Assembly (NCBI GenBank): GCA_029432815.1 | Contig: JAROBA010000009.1 | Coordinates: 62,001-126,000, forward strand | Origin: Pontiellaceae bacterium B1224 | GTDB lineage: Bacteria; Verrucomicrobiota; Kiritimatiellia; Kiritimatiellales; Pontiellaceae | DNA: 64,000 bases | Direction: 5' to 3' | Shown here: piece after piece, positions 17,801-25,907 of the stretch | Position numbering within the stretch: position 1 is the first letter of the stretch | Layout: every line of letters starts with the position of its first letter | Made by a program: the position numbers and the translations under genes | Notes under the pieces: model-generated | The model's input: the letters and a program-made list of their open reading frames with translations, nothing else | Told to the model about the DNA's origin: nothing | The model's database searches: none

Positions 17801-18489
17801 AAATAAATATACCGGGTTTCCGCATCGATCGATTCGATACGAAACTGAAAATTGCCCCAGTTTTTATTATGAAACGCGTGAACAATTCCGTCCTGCGGAT
17901 TCGTCCAGCGGCCCACCCGGTCATCCAATGTACCCGGCTGCCATTCGATCTTTTTCGTCGAGGCTTTTTCGCTACCGCCCGCATGAAGATAGCCCTTGCC
18001 GGTCCGCAGCGGATTTTCGAAATCCCAGTTCGGATAGCGCGCGCGGATCATGCGTTTATCAGACATGAAGAGCTGGTTGATTTCTTTTCCTTCCAGCGCC
18101 GTCCCTTTGAGCGACTGTTGATAGATCCCGTCTTTGTAGGACTTCCAACCTTTGGAACTCAGGGGCAGGCTGCCTTTAAGCACCACGGCTGACCCCGGCA
18201 CTGCGCGATAAACAATCGGTGCGCTCTGTGTTCCCGAATCCTGCGCCCCCAGATGAAAAGGCTCGGTCAAGGAATAGGTCCCGCCCTGCACCCAAACCGT
18301 TACGGGTTCCTTTCCCGCCAACTTCTGTGTTTCAATCCGTACGCGGGCACCTTCCAATGAAGCCAATGGAGCGGCCTGTTCCCCGCTGCTCGAATCGTTT
18401 CCGGCCGGGCTGACATATAACTCTACCGCCTGCAAACTACCGCTTACCAGCAAGAGACCGGTGATTAAAAACTGTTGCGTCCGTTTCAT
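14854..18489 (-). CDS. Secreted multidomain enzyme: beta-helix, CHB_HEX-like, PDZ and GH43
   Basis: The ATG at 18489 (MKRTQQF...) has a strong AAGGAAGGG and begins a signal peptide; a longer frame to 18600 lacks one. The 1211-residue protein has a right-handed beta-helix (about 23-690) with the same F-N-S-W-G-R-E-R-F-W and D-L-D-D-G-S-S-N-Y-E-I-Y-N-N-L motifs as the neighbouring helix proteins. Next comes a chitobiase C-terminal-like module (about 720-790; Y-T-L-D-G-S-E-P-T), a PDZ domain (about 840-925; A-G-L-K-E-G-D-T-L-I-A-A-N-G) and a GH43 five-blade propeller (about 932-1211). The GH43 part shows its three expected acids: Asp in A-A-D-P-S, Asp in N-A-P-D-A-A-Y and Glu in A-E-G-V-H-V-F. 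It thus appears to join two glycan-cleaving activities in one secreted chain. Confidence 0.88.
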   Translation of the reverse strand: MKRTQQFLITGLLLVSGSLQAVELYVSPAGNDSSSGEQAAPLASLEGARVRIETQKLAGKEPVTVWVQGGTYSLTEPFHLGAQDSGTQSAPIVYRAVPGSAVVLKGSLPLSSKGWKSYKDGIYQQSLKGTALEGKEINQLFMSDKRMIRARYPNWDFENPLRTGKGYLHAGGSEKASTKKIEWQPGTLDDRVGRWTNPQDGIVHAFHNKNWGNFQFRIESIDAETRYIYFSEGGWQAQRRYGVGVKSQNHPGSPFYVENIFEELDAELEWFQDVENQILYFKPPADVNLNEVVVEAAILDRIIECVGVEHVSFEGFHLTQTRATFMNEYEDIARGDWAIHRGGAVYFKDSQNCSVKNFHIEQVGGTGIFVDGFNREVHISGSLIENTGESAVCFVGSPKAVREYQTWETWIKTDQIKDLEPGPKTEDYPRDCSVKNTITRDVGVYGKQTSGVLVSMAMDITIDHCSVYRIARAGVTFNDGTWGGHEMSNCDIYDTILDTGEHGPFNSWGRERFWDGKRMTKEWVMLDSLKPVVLRNNRVGNYRSGVSAGNWTIDLDDGSSNYEIYNNLMLGSTLKLRDGFFRKVTNNIMVSAVPTGLHVWPKDNSEDVFMHNITVLAGGAEGGRGRFDYIIGDIGMPSDIGMWGTFDSNLWWNVNSRKFAGRGGLKSFEQWQEKQGKDSILADPQFVDPLNRNYQVKPTSPALKLGFKNFPMDQFGHQMTRIMNSLHEFENECLVEIRPDARGGEVRYTLDGSEPTVNSALYTKPVKITQTTTVTANTFDEQGHAVGFADRVDFARVDQVVLQSWLASTIAQEYVAPVLAKAEKKQAVESKPMNWAGMTLVSIADYPDHIDASGGQASGAYITQLDSGSAAEQAGLKEGDTLIAANGKDVDTLKDLQNVLNQKPKSITCKVFRGYKHYEFTIQNEQPGLSRNPILKNTDPGFLYAADPSAEVFDGKVYVYCSRDQPDAKSYKSMQDYMLLESSDLKTWINHGVFLKPREFDWAYEQMNAPDAAYKDGWYYFYFPFYRWKIGVVRSRTPVGPWEQFHKQEITEIFDPTVFVDDDGQAYMYGSDLKQVDYDIPGKHVMGVKLKDSMIELDGEWTRLTNETVAEGVHVFKRNGIYYFHARVGGNTEYWMADSPLPQFAEYKGVLAPNSPKSPNHASVIEFNGKWYFFYHRGDVNGGSNHRRSACFEEMTFRDDGTIEPIEYTMD
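18143..18157. repeat. TTCCAA-N3-TTGGAA palindrome inside the GH43 fusion gene
   Basis: TTCCAA CCT TTGGAA without mismatch, about 340 bp inside the coding region, where it encodes S-K-G-W-K. Confidence 0.7.
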
Positions 18490-18530
18490 AACCCTTCCTT
18501 CATATAATCGTGTGTTCATAAATTCTGTTC

Positions 18531-20078
18531 TCACTTTTTCCCGGCACCGGTCGGCCCTCCCGTATAGGACTCCACCCACGTCAACGCGGGCGCTTCCCAA
18601 TCCGGAATGCCGGGACCTGCCTTTTGAGCATGGTAATCGACGTGGAACGGCTTTTCCTTCGCCAGCGGCACATCTTCGTTAATCATGAGCGGTCGGGAAG
18701 TATCCCAGAACAGCTCGTACGCCTTCTTCATTTCCGACACGACCTCCGGGTATTGTGCTGCCACATCCTTGGTCTGCCCCGGATCTTTTTCCATGTCGTA
18801 AAGCGCGCCTTCCACAAGGCGGAAGCGCTGGTTGCGCACGGAATAGGTCTTCCACTTAAATTGATCGGGATCAGCACCGCGATTCCAGCGTGTCACATGC
18901 TGAAAGTGCAGCCGATCCTCCCAGGCTGCGTCTTTCTCTAGAATCAACGGCTTCAGGCTTCGGCCTTCGAAAGCCTGCGTGGACGGGAGCTCCGCTCCGG
19001 CGAAATCCGCCAAGGTTGGGAGAATGTCAAGATAGGTGACGACCCGATCCACGGTTTTTCCCTCTTTGATCATTCCGTCCCAGCGTACAAAAAACGGAAC
19101 CCGCACACCGCCTTCATCCACGGTTCCTTTCAGCCCCTTCATACCCGCATTGTAGGTCATCATGGCTTTGCCGTTTGCATCGGTGCCGATTTTTACCTGC
19201 GGACGTCCGGCCTTGCCCTTAAGTCCATTGCCGGCAGTGGTCGTTCCATTGTCCGACGTAAAGATGACAATGGTGTTTTCCAACAGATCCCATGCTTCCA
19301 ACTGCTTGAACATCTGCCCCATGCAGTCATCAATATGCTCGATCATTCCGTAAAAGCCGGCGGAACGACTGGGAAACCCAAAATCTTCAAAATATTTCTG
19401 ATACTCCGGCGGCGCTTTGAACGGGGCATGCGGCGCATTGGTTGAGAGGTAGGCAAAGAACGGCTTGCCGGAATCCTTGACCGATTTAATCCAACCGAGC
19501 GTGGCTTTGAAGAAAACATCCGTGCAATAGCCCTTGGTCTGCACGAACGTGCCGTTATGCTTGATCACCGGATTAAAGTAGGTGTTGCCTGGCACATCCG
19601 CGCACGAACCCGGATATTTTTGCCCAATCCCGCCCGCACCATGAATAAACACTTCATCGAACCCACGGGCTTCCGGCTGATACGGAGCTTCGTCTCCCAA
19701 ATGCCATTTGCCAAAATAGCCGGAGGTGTAGCCCGCCGGTTTCAGCACCTGCGGAATGGTGATGGCCTTGAGGTTGACCCGTTCGCGTTCATAGATCGTA
19801 TGCGTGACTCCGTTCTTGATCGAATGAACCCCGGTCATGATCCCGGCCCGGCTCGGCGCGCAGGTGGAGCCCATCATGAAGCGGTCAAAACGAACGGACT
19901 GCGCATGCATTTTATCCAGCTCCGGCGTCCGGATCCATGGATGCCCATGCGCGCCGACCGGCGAATAACCCTGATCATCCGTCATAATGTAGATAATATT
20001 GGGCTTTGCCGCCTGAGCCGAAACAATCCCGGTCGCCAGCAAAATAAAGGTGCGGAGTGCTGTACTTGTTTTCATCAT
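18531..20078 (-). CDS. Secreted S1-family sulfatase
   Basis: The preferred start is the ATG at 20078 (MMKTSTAL...), which lies 10 bp after the TAG of the beta-helix gene upstream and begins a signal peptide ending AQA; the frame extends to 20126 but that would overlap the neighbour. The 515-residue enzyme has M-T-D-D-Q-G-Y, the formylglycine motif C-A-P-S-R (Cys73), G-K-W-H-L-G, N-A-P-H-A-P and S-D-N-G. It differs from the other five in the array around the active site (S-T-C-A-P-S-R-A-G-I-M-T-G), so it probably acts on a different sulfate position. A short C-terminal tail of about 35 residues ends in a Lys-rich stretch. Confidence 0.92.
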   Translation of the reverse strand: MMKTSTALRTFILLATGIVSAQAAKPNIIYIMTDDQGYSPVGAHGHPWIRTPELDKMHAQSVRFDRFMMGSTCAPSRAGIMTGVHSIKNGVTHTIYERERVNLKAITIPQVLKPAGYTSGYFGKWHLGDEAPYQPEARGFDEVFIHGAGGIGQKYPGSCADVPGNTYFNPVIKHNGTFVQTKGYCTDVFFKATLGWIKSVKDSGKPFFAYLSTNAPHAPFKAPPEYQKYFEDFGFPSRSAGFYGMIEHIDDCMGQMFKQLEAWDLLENTIVIFTSDNGTTTAGNGLKGKAGRPQVKIGTDANGKAMMTYNAGMKGLKGTVDEGGVRVPFFVRWDGMIKEGKTVDRVVTYLDILPTLADFAGAELPSTQAFEGRSLKPLILEKDAAWEDRLHFQHVTRWNRGADPDQFKWKTYSVRNQRFRLVEGALYDMEKDPGQTKDVAAQYPEVVSEMKKAYELFWDTSRPLMINEDVPLAKEKPFHVDYHAQKAGPGIPDWEAPALTWVESYTGGPTGAGKK

Positions 20079-20088
20079 TTTTATAACC

Positions 20089-22284
20089 CTATTTATTGTT
20101 TTTCTTCTTTTTAGCATGCGCTTCATGTTGAGCCTCCAGCGGCATCTCCTTCGCGAAGCGTTTCAGAAATGGATCGCGGGTGGTGCCGATTTTAGCGACC
20201 GTTTCCAGCGGAAGCGGCTCGATCCCTAACTCAGGCGCCGGAGAGCCCGACTTGAACGAAAAGTCGCCATGCACCAGATCGGCGAACATGGGGTCGGCGG
20301 CAACGCTGTGCACATCGATCTTATTCTTCGCGCCCTTCTTGCGCTGGGCTGTCAGGATTTTTTCCGCGTCTCCGCCTTCATGCCAGTAGAGATTGTAATC
20401 GAGCCCGGAGCCTACCCGGTCAATTTTCGTGTGGAAACGGGCGGGCGTATTTTCAGCAGTGAAATAAAACAGATTCCGACTCATTTCGCTGTTCGGATCA
20501 ACCGTATTTCCGGCGCCGCCCGTCGTCATGATGCAGTTAACATACATATTGTGCTGACACGTGTTCAGCCCCTTGATTGCGATGCCGCTCGGGCTAATCG
20601 TGCCAAACAGCAGATTGTGGCTGACCGTGGTGCCATGGCTATCATCATCTGTACGGATCATGGCACCCTGCGGATGGTTGTAGGTGACGTTGTAACGCAC
20701 GATGTTTCCATCGCCGTTGGCGGAAAGATAGATACAGTTGCCGTCGTGCAACAGCTTGAGACAATCATGCACTTCGTTAAACTCGATGATGTTTCCGCGT
20801 GCATGCATATATGGCTCAAAGGCCGCCCACTCCGTGGCAGAGTTCAACGTGATTTCATCCCAACGAATCGTCGGGACGTGTTCACGCGTGCCTTCGGGAA
20901 ACGCCCACTTCTTGATATAAGGATTGTTAATCCCCATCTTTTCAAACGTCGGCGCAAAGAAGCGTCGGCGCACCCCGGACACCACCATTCCGGTGTAGGC
21001 CTGATCATAAATATGATTGTTGGAAATCCGGTTATGTCCGCTCTGCCACACAAAAATGCCTGGCGAATGCAGGAACAGCTGCCCCACTCGTGTAATCTCG
21101 TTGTTGTGAATGATATTGTTTTTATTCACATCCTTTTTCCCGGGCCCATGGCCGGCGAGTAAAACCCCTGTTCCGCCGAGGTCCTTGAAGGTGGAATCCT
21201 CCACCGCAATGTTCTGACAAAATAAATCGAGCCGCACCCCGTCGCTTCCGCTGTCGGAAAACGTGCAATTGCGGACCGCGCAGTTTCGGGCCCCGCGGAA
21301 ACGCACCAACCCGTTGGCTTTGTCCCACATATTCCAGTCGTGCTGGAGCCCCTTGTCTTCCGGCAGCCATGTCTGGCGGTCCGCGTGAGCAAAGCGCAAC
21401 CCCTCAAATACGACACCTTCCACGGGCTGATCCTTTGTCCCGGCCAGAGAAGCATCATTCACGCCTTCCACCCGGATCAATTCATTCAGAACAGGCGCAA
21501 TAATTTGATCTCCCGGCGACCCCGACTCCGGCCAGTAGTAGAGCATCCCTTCCTGCGAATTGAGCGCCCACTCGCCCGGTTGATCCAAATGGTCGATGCA
21601 GTTTTCAACCACCCAATTCCCGAACATGTTGTAAGTGGCAGGAACACTCAGCGTTGCTGTTTTTGCAGCAGTGTCGACGGAGGCGATCCCGAGATAGTTG
21701 CGCAGCCATGCACGGGTAGGCGCTCCGAAGATTTCCAGATCCTCTAGATTCTCCCAAGATTTCAACCCTCCACCTTTAAAAGAAAACTCAACCCGATTCT
21801 TCAATGCCCCGGCATACTTTCGCCGATCAGCGTCCACGCTCACCGCAAAGTTTTCAGACCGCGCACGCGGCAAGAGTTTACCGCCGTCATACAGGCAGTG
21901 AAAAAATGCATCCCCCTTGGCCCACGGCACCTTGGCTTTCCAAATGCTTCCACCCTGCAAATCCGTTTTTTCCCAGCCGGCAATGATCCGACCGCCGCTG
22001 ATTAGTGGACTTGCCCCATCGGCTGCCCGATAGCGCGTTACGGCGCCCTTCGGCGCGGAATCTTCCAACCCGAAAACCAGGGTTTCGTCCAGGGAATAAA
22101 CGCCGTCGCGAATAGCGACATCGATGTCGCCCTTTTCCCCGGCGGTACGCAAGGCCCGAACCGCATCCCGCGCGGCGGGCAACGTCGCGATTTCCCCGCC
22201 GGGCTCCACCACCAACTCACGGGCGGACACTGCTCCAGCGAATACCAAAAGCCCGAAGGTGCATCCAGCGACTGCTCTTTTCAT
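20089..22284 (-). CDS. Secreted right-handed beta-helix protein (GH141-like)
   Basis: 731 residues with a signal peptide ending SARE. After it come a helix cap and D-G-V-Y-S-L-D-E-T-L, and many N-x-I/V-x-x-N-x-x-Y/F turns typical of a parallel beta-helix polysaccharide enzyme. Unlike the other helix proteins of the array it lacks the PDZ tail, and its F-N-S-W-G motif is replaced by Y-L-S-A-N-G-D-G-N around the groove, so substrate or mode may differ. It ends in a Lys/Asn-rich tail. AGGA precedes the ATG; the gap to the sulfatase upstream is 23 bp. GH141 is the family it most resembles in layout, but a lyase is possible. Confidence 0.78.
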   Translation of the reverse strand: MKRAVAGCTFGLLVFAGAVSARELVVEPGGEIATLPAARDAVRALRTAGEKGDIDVAIRDGVYSLDETLVFGLEDSAPKGAVTRYRAADGASPLISGGRIIAGWEKTDLQGGSIWKAKVPWAKGDAFFHCLYDGGKLLPRARSENFAVSVDADRRKYAGALKNRVEFSFKGGGLKSWENLEDLEIFGAPTRAWLRNYLGIASVDTAAKTATLSVPATYNMFGNWVVENCIDHLDQPGEWALNSQEGMLYYWPESGSPGDQIIAPVLNELIRVEGVNDASLAGTKDQPVEGVVFEGLRFAHADRQTWLPEDKGLQHDWNMWDKANGLVRFRGARNCAVRNCTFSDSGSDGVRLDLFCQNIAVEDSTFKDLGGTGVLLAGHGPGKKDVNKNNIIHNNEITRVGQLFLHSPGIFVWQSGHNRISNNHIYDQAYTGMVVSGVRRRFFAPTFEKMGINNPYIKKWAFPEGTREHVPTIRWDEITLNSATEWAAFEPYMHARGNIIEFNEVHDCLKLLHDGNCIYLSANGDGNIVRYNVTYNHPQGAMIRTDDDSHGTTVSHNLLFGTISPSGIAIKGLNTCQHNMYVNCIMTTGGAGNTVDPNSEMSRNLFYFTAENTPARFHTKIDRVGSGLDYNLYWHEGGDAEKILTAQRKKGAKNKIDVHSVAADPMFADLVHGDFSFKSGSPAPELGIEPLPLETVAKIGTTRDPFLKRFAKEMPLEAQHEAHAKKKKNNK

Positions 22285-22307
22285 GTTTCCTCTGCCTTAC
22301 GTATGGT

Positions 22308-23774
22308 TTAGCGGTTTTTCTTCTTTTTCGAGACGACGTTATTTTTCCAGATATCGACGTTCGCATCGTTCTTTTGGACAGCACCGGGCGTGGTTCTTCC
22401 ATCGGCAACCTGCTTCTTCAACAATGCAACGAGGATATCCACTTTTTCAGGATATTCATTGGCGAGGTTATCGGTCTCGGCAATATCTTCCTTCACGTTG
22501 TACAGCTGAAACCTTGCCTCTGCCCCGGTGGCTTCCTTCATGTTGTCATCCGGCCGCAGAATCAGCTTCCACTCCCCCTCGCGGATTGCAAAGCGGCCTT
22601 TGAAGTCGTGGTGAACGATGGACTCGCGCTGTGCTTTTGAATCGGCATCCTTCAACAGCGGAAGGAAACTGATGCTGTCCTCCGCCGTGTCATCTCCGAG
22701 TTCGACCGCAAAATACTCCGCAAAAGTCGCGAACAGGTCCGACATACAGATCAGCCGGTCGTTTGTCGATCCTGCAGCCACAACACCGGGCCAGCGAACA
22801 ATGAAGGGGATATGGTGTCCCCCTTCGTAGATGCTGGCCTTCTTGTCCCTAAATGGTCCAGAGACCTCATGCCCGAACTCAAGAAAGGTGTCGGCGGGCA
22901 AATGGCATCCATTATCAGTACCGAATAACACAATCGTATTTTCCTTCAGTCCGTTGCGTTCGAGCGCCGTTAAGATCTGCCCGATGGCATCATCGGTCTG
23001 CGCAACAAATTCAGTATACGGGTCGTCGATCCCGCCCCGCCCTTTCCAATCCTCACGGGGAACGACGGGTTTATGCGGGGAGTTGATCGGGAAATAGACA
23101 AAGAACGGCTGCTCCTGTTCGCCCTTGGCAAATTCGTCAAAGGAATGTACCACGGCATCGGTCAGGCGCCCCATCATCTTGATCGTGCTCAGGTATTCGA
23201 TCACCTTGTCGTTTTCAATCACGCTGCTCATGGAACTCGAATGATGGAATCCAAGGTAATAGTCGAATCCCCGGCTAACCGGACCATCGGGAATCACGGT
23301 TCCGACCGGAGCGCCGTAATACCAAAGTTCCCGCTTCGTTTTCATCTTTTTGGCCCCTTCGGGGATCTGGTACTGGAAGTCCAGATGCCATTTACCAAAC
23401 ATTGAAGTCCGGTAGCCCTGCTCTTTGAAGAGGGACGCCAGCGTCATCCGGTCCGGCGCAATCAGACAGGGTTGTCCGCCTTTCGAGACTCCGCTCTGAT
23501 GCCTGGAGCGCCAGTTATAGCGCCCCGTAAGCAACGCATAGCGCGAGGGGGTGCAGACCGACGCACTGGTATGCGCATCGGTAAACATCATCCCCTCGTC
23601 GCAAAGTTGGTTCAGGTGTGGCGTCGGAACCTTCGACGCCTCGGGATGGAACCGTTGAATTTCCCCGTACCCCATATCATCGGCATAGATCAGCAAAACA
23701 TTGGGTTTCGGCGTGGCATATGCAGCCATCCCCGAACAACAGAGTGCGGTGAACAGGAATCGTTTTACCTTCAT
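22308..23774 (-). CDS. Secreted S1-family sulfatase
   Basis: The ATG at 23774 (MKVKRFLF...) overlaps the TGA of the fucosidase gene as ATGA and has GGAG seven bases upstream; the longer frame to 23870 has no signal. The 488-residue enzyme has A-D-D-M-G-Y-G-E, the formylglycine motif C-T-P-S-R (Cys74), G-K-W-H-L-D, N-S-P-H-K-P and T-D-N-G. It groups with the 5698 and 9025 sulfatases by its Y-x-L/M-L-T-G-R/Q pattern. Its link to the GH29 gene suggests the two act on the same sulfated fucose-containing unit (inference). Confidence 0.93.
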   Translation of the reverse strand: MKVKRFLFTALCCSGMAAYATPKPNVLLIYADDMGYGEIQRFHPEASKVPTPHLNQLCDEGMMFTDAHTSASVCTPSRYALLTGRYNWRSRHQSGVSKGGQPCLIAPDRMTLASLFKEQGYRTSMFGKWHLDFQYQIPEGAKKMKTKRELWYYGAPVGTVIPDGPVSRGFDYYLGFHHSSSMSSVIENDKVIEYLSTIKMMGRLTDAVVHSFDEFAKGEQEQPFFVYFPINSPHKPVVPREDWKGRGGIDDPYTEFVAQTDDAIGQILTALERNGLKENTIVLFGTDNGCHLPADTFLEFGHEVSGPFRDKKASIYEGGHHIPFIVRWPGVVAAGSTNDRLICMSDLFATFAEYFAVELGDDTAEDSISFLPLLKDADSKAQRESIVHHDFKGRFAIREGEWKLILRPDDNMKEATGAEARFQLYNVKEDIAETDNLANEYPEKVDILVALLKKQVADGRTTPGAVQKNDANVDIWKNNVVSKKKKNR

Positions 23775-25897
23775 GACACGTCTCCGGTGGTTTCCACCGC
23801 CAGTTCCTGATACGCGGTGTTCTCGCCCCCGCCTTGCGTCGAAATCGGCGAGACGGCCCATAGGATCCATCGGAAGTTGCCCAGTGTCTTGTCATCCGCC
23901 GCCCGCAGCGAGGCGGCCGTGAACGGAGCGGTGCACGCCCCGGTGTCGATCTGCCCGAGCACGGTATAGTTGCCCAAATCCCAACCGGGATCCGATAGGG
24001 ACGCGCTGCCATACACCGTTAGCTTCTGCGAGCCGCGCCGCCCCTTTTGGTTGTACGACCAACTCGTAATCGCCGAGACCGGGCGAAGCGCTCCCAAATC
24101 CATTTTATAGGCGCCGTCCGTTATTCCGTTTCCAAAAATCGGACCAAAGCCCTTCGCAAGCTTGCCGTCGGTCAACGAACTCAACGGATCATTCCCGGTC
24201 TTGCGGTTTGCCTTGATTCGTTGACCGCCCGCCGTCGGGACCAATTGCTTGAAGCCGTGGGCGCTGGATGCGGTTTCGATCACGACCGTCGAACCCTGCA
24301 CATTTTTCACCTTGGCCGAATCATGCCCATCCAGATCGACTGCTTTCGTGCCCTGCAGGGCAACGGCCGCATTTTTCTGAATGACGTTTGGATGATGCTG
24401 TTCTTCGGTGGTCTCGATCTCAAACGTCCAGGCATATTCGCTCGGTCCAAGATTGCGCGGCGGCGTAATTTTCAGTCCCTTCGGCGTCATGCTCCAGCTG
24501 ACGTTTGCCTTCGAGCCGAGCAGACGGACCGACTTGACCTGCCCTTTCTTCCAACCCGCCGTGCCCGTGATGGTGAACGGCGCCGTCGGCTTGGCCATTT
24601 TGATGGCATAGAGATTTTTACCGTTGGTGGTGAAGCAAAGGTGTTCGTCCTTTTGGTCGCACTCTTTCCAGTAACGCGATCCATAGATCGCGTCGCCGTT
24701 GATTTTGAGCCAGTCGCCCATGGCGCGCAGGCGTTCCACCTGCGGCTCCGGAATCGTGCCGTCGCCGCGCGGGCCAATGTTGATGAGGAAGTTGCCGTTG
24801 CGGCTGATGACCTCGATCATTTCATGCATCACCCCTTCGACTGTTTTATATTTGTCGCCTTCGAGATAGCCGAAGGAGGTGCCGAAGGTGGTGCAGCTCT
24901 GCCATTTGGGGCCAATCACCTTGAGTTTCAGATTATCCTTTTCCAGACAACCGACGCCATCCGGCCAGTTGCGGTTACCGCCCTTGTTGTTCACATAAAC
25001 GTCCGCGCCGCGGGCGGCACCGTCGTTCATGAAGTCCGTAATCATATCCCGAACCTGATCGTCGAAATATTTGACTTCCGGTTTCGCGGTTCCTTTTCGA
25101 ACCTGATTGCCATCGCGGGTGTAGATCGGGAAATCATCCATCCATAACATGTCGGGCTGATACTTTTCCTGAATCTCTTTCCAGCGCGCCACGTAGCTGT
25201 CGACGAATTCCTTAGAGGTACCAAACGGCCCATAGAGAGAAGCCGCTTCAGGATTCCGTTTGATCTCCTCCGCAATATCCGGCAAAGGCTCGGCATTCAC
25301 CACATACAGCTTCTTGGCAAAAAAACTTTGATGCCGTTCGCGATGATAGGACGGCGCATATTTCAGGCCCTGCTTGCGAACCGCCTTGCCCAGATCCCCG
25401 ACGAGGTCGCGATGCGGCCCCATATCCACGGCATTCCACGGCGTGAGGTCGGAATCCCAGTTGGCCCAGCCATCGTGATGCTCAGCCGTCAGCACGACAT
25501 ACGTTGCGCCCACCTCTTTAAATAGCTTGGCCCATTCGTCCGGGTCCCAGTTTTCCGCCTTGAATTCAGGAATGATATCCTTGTAGCCAAACTCCGGCGG
25601 GGTCGCACCCCAACGCTCCTTCAAATAGGGATAGTAGTGCTCGGGATCCCGATAGATCATTTTCGGCACATGCTCCGCATAGCCGCGCCCGCCTTTGCGG
25701 TAGCCTATTTCGCTGTAGGGCCCCCAATGAATGAAAATTCCGATCTTGCCGTCGTCAAACCACGCCGGCACAGGCATATCCTGCAGCGCCTCCCAGCTTC
25801 CGTCATACGGAGCCGATGCCTCAGCCTCATAACTTAATAGACCCAACAGGCTCATCCCTGAAATCACAGTTACAAACAGTTTGTTTTTCATATGCAT
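23771..25897 (-). CDS. Secreted GH29 alpha-L-fucosidase
   Basis: 708 residues with a signal peptide (about 1-28). The TIM-barrel core shows G-I-F-I-H-W-G-P-Y-S (residues 53-62), A-E-H-H-D-G (138-143) and D-M-L-W-M-D-D (249-255), where D254 is the likely nucleophile. This is the signature of GH29, which cleaves alpha-L-fucosyl residues with retention. A beta-rich linker and a C-terminal discoidin-like domain (about 590-705) follow and may bind glycan. The start is supported by AAGGA six bases upstream; 10 bp separate it from the GH30-like gene. It is the clearest clue that the target polysaccharide contains fucose. Confidence 0.92.
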   Translation of the reverse strand: MHMKNKLFVTVISGMSLLGLLSYEAEASAPYDGSWEALQDMPVPAWFDDGKIGIFIHWGPYSEIGYRKGGRGYAEHVPKMIYRDPEHYYPYLKERWGATPPEFGYKDIIPEFKAENWDPDEWAKLFKEVGATYVVLTAEHHDGWANWDSDLTPWNAVDMGPHRDLVGDLGKAVRKQGLKYAPSYHRERHQSFFAKKLYVVNAEPLPDIAEEIKRNPEAASLYGPFGTSKEFVDSYVARWKEIQEKYQPDMLWMDDFPIYTRDGNQVRKGTAKPEVKYFDDQVRDMITDFMNDGAARGADVYVNNKGGNRNWPDGVGCLEKDNLKLKVIGPKWQSCTTFGTSFGYLEGDKYKTVEGVMHEMIEVISRNGNFLINIGPRGDGTIPEPQVERLRAMGDWLKINGDAIYGSRYWKECDQKDEHLCFTTNGKNLYAIKMAKPTAPFTITGTAGWKKGQVKSVRLLGSKANVSWSMTPKGLKITPPRNLGPSEYAWTFEIETTEEQHHPNVIQKNAAVALQGTKAVDLDGHDSAKVKNVQGSTVVIETASSAHGFKQLVPTAGGQRIKANRKTGNDPLSSLTDGKLAKGFGPIFGNGITDGAYKMDLGALRPVSAITSWSYNQKGRRGSQKLTVYGSASLSDPGWDLGNYTVLGQIDTGACTAPFTAASLRAADDKTLGNFRWILWAVSPISTQGGGENTAYQELAVETTGDVS

Positions 25898-25907
25898 ATC
25901 ATTTCCT

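Noticed and set aside
18490-18600. Upstream extension of the GH43 fusion gene to 18600
   Set aside because: The extension would overlap the sulfatase gene, has no signal peptide and lacks a ribosome site, whereas the ATG at 18489 has both.
23775-23870. Upstream extension of the 22308 sulfatase to 23870
   Set aside because: The ATGA overlap with the fucosidase stop and the signal peptide both support the ATG at 23774.
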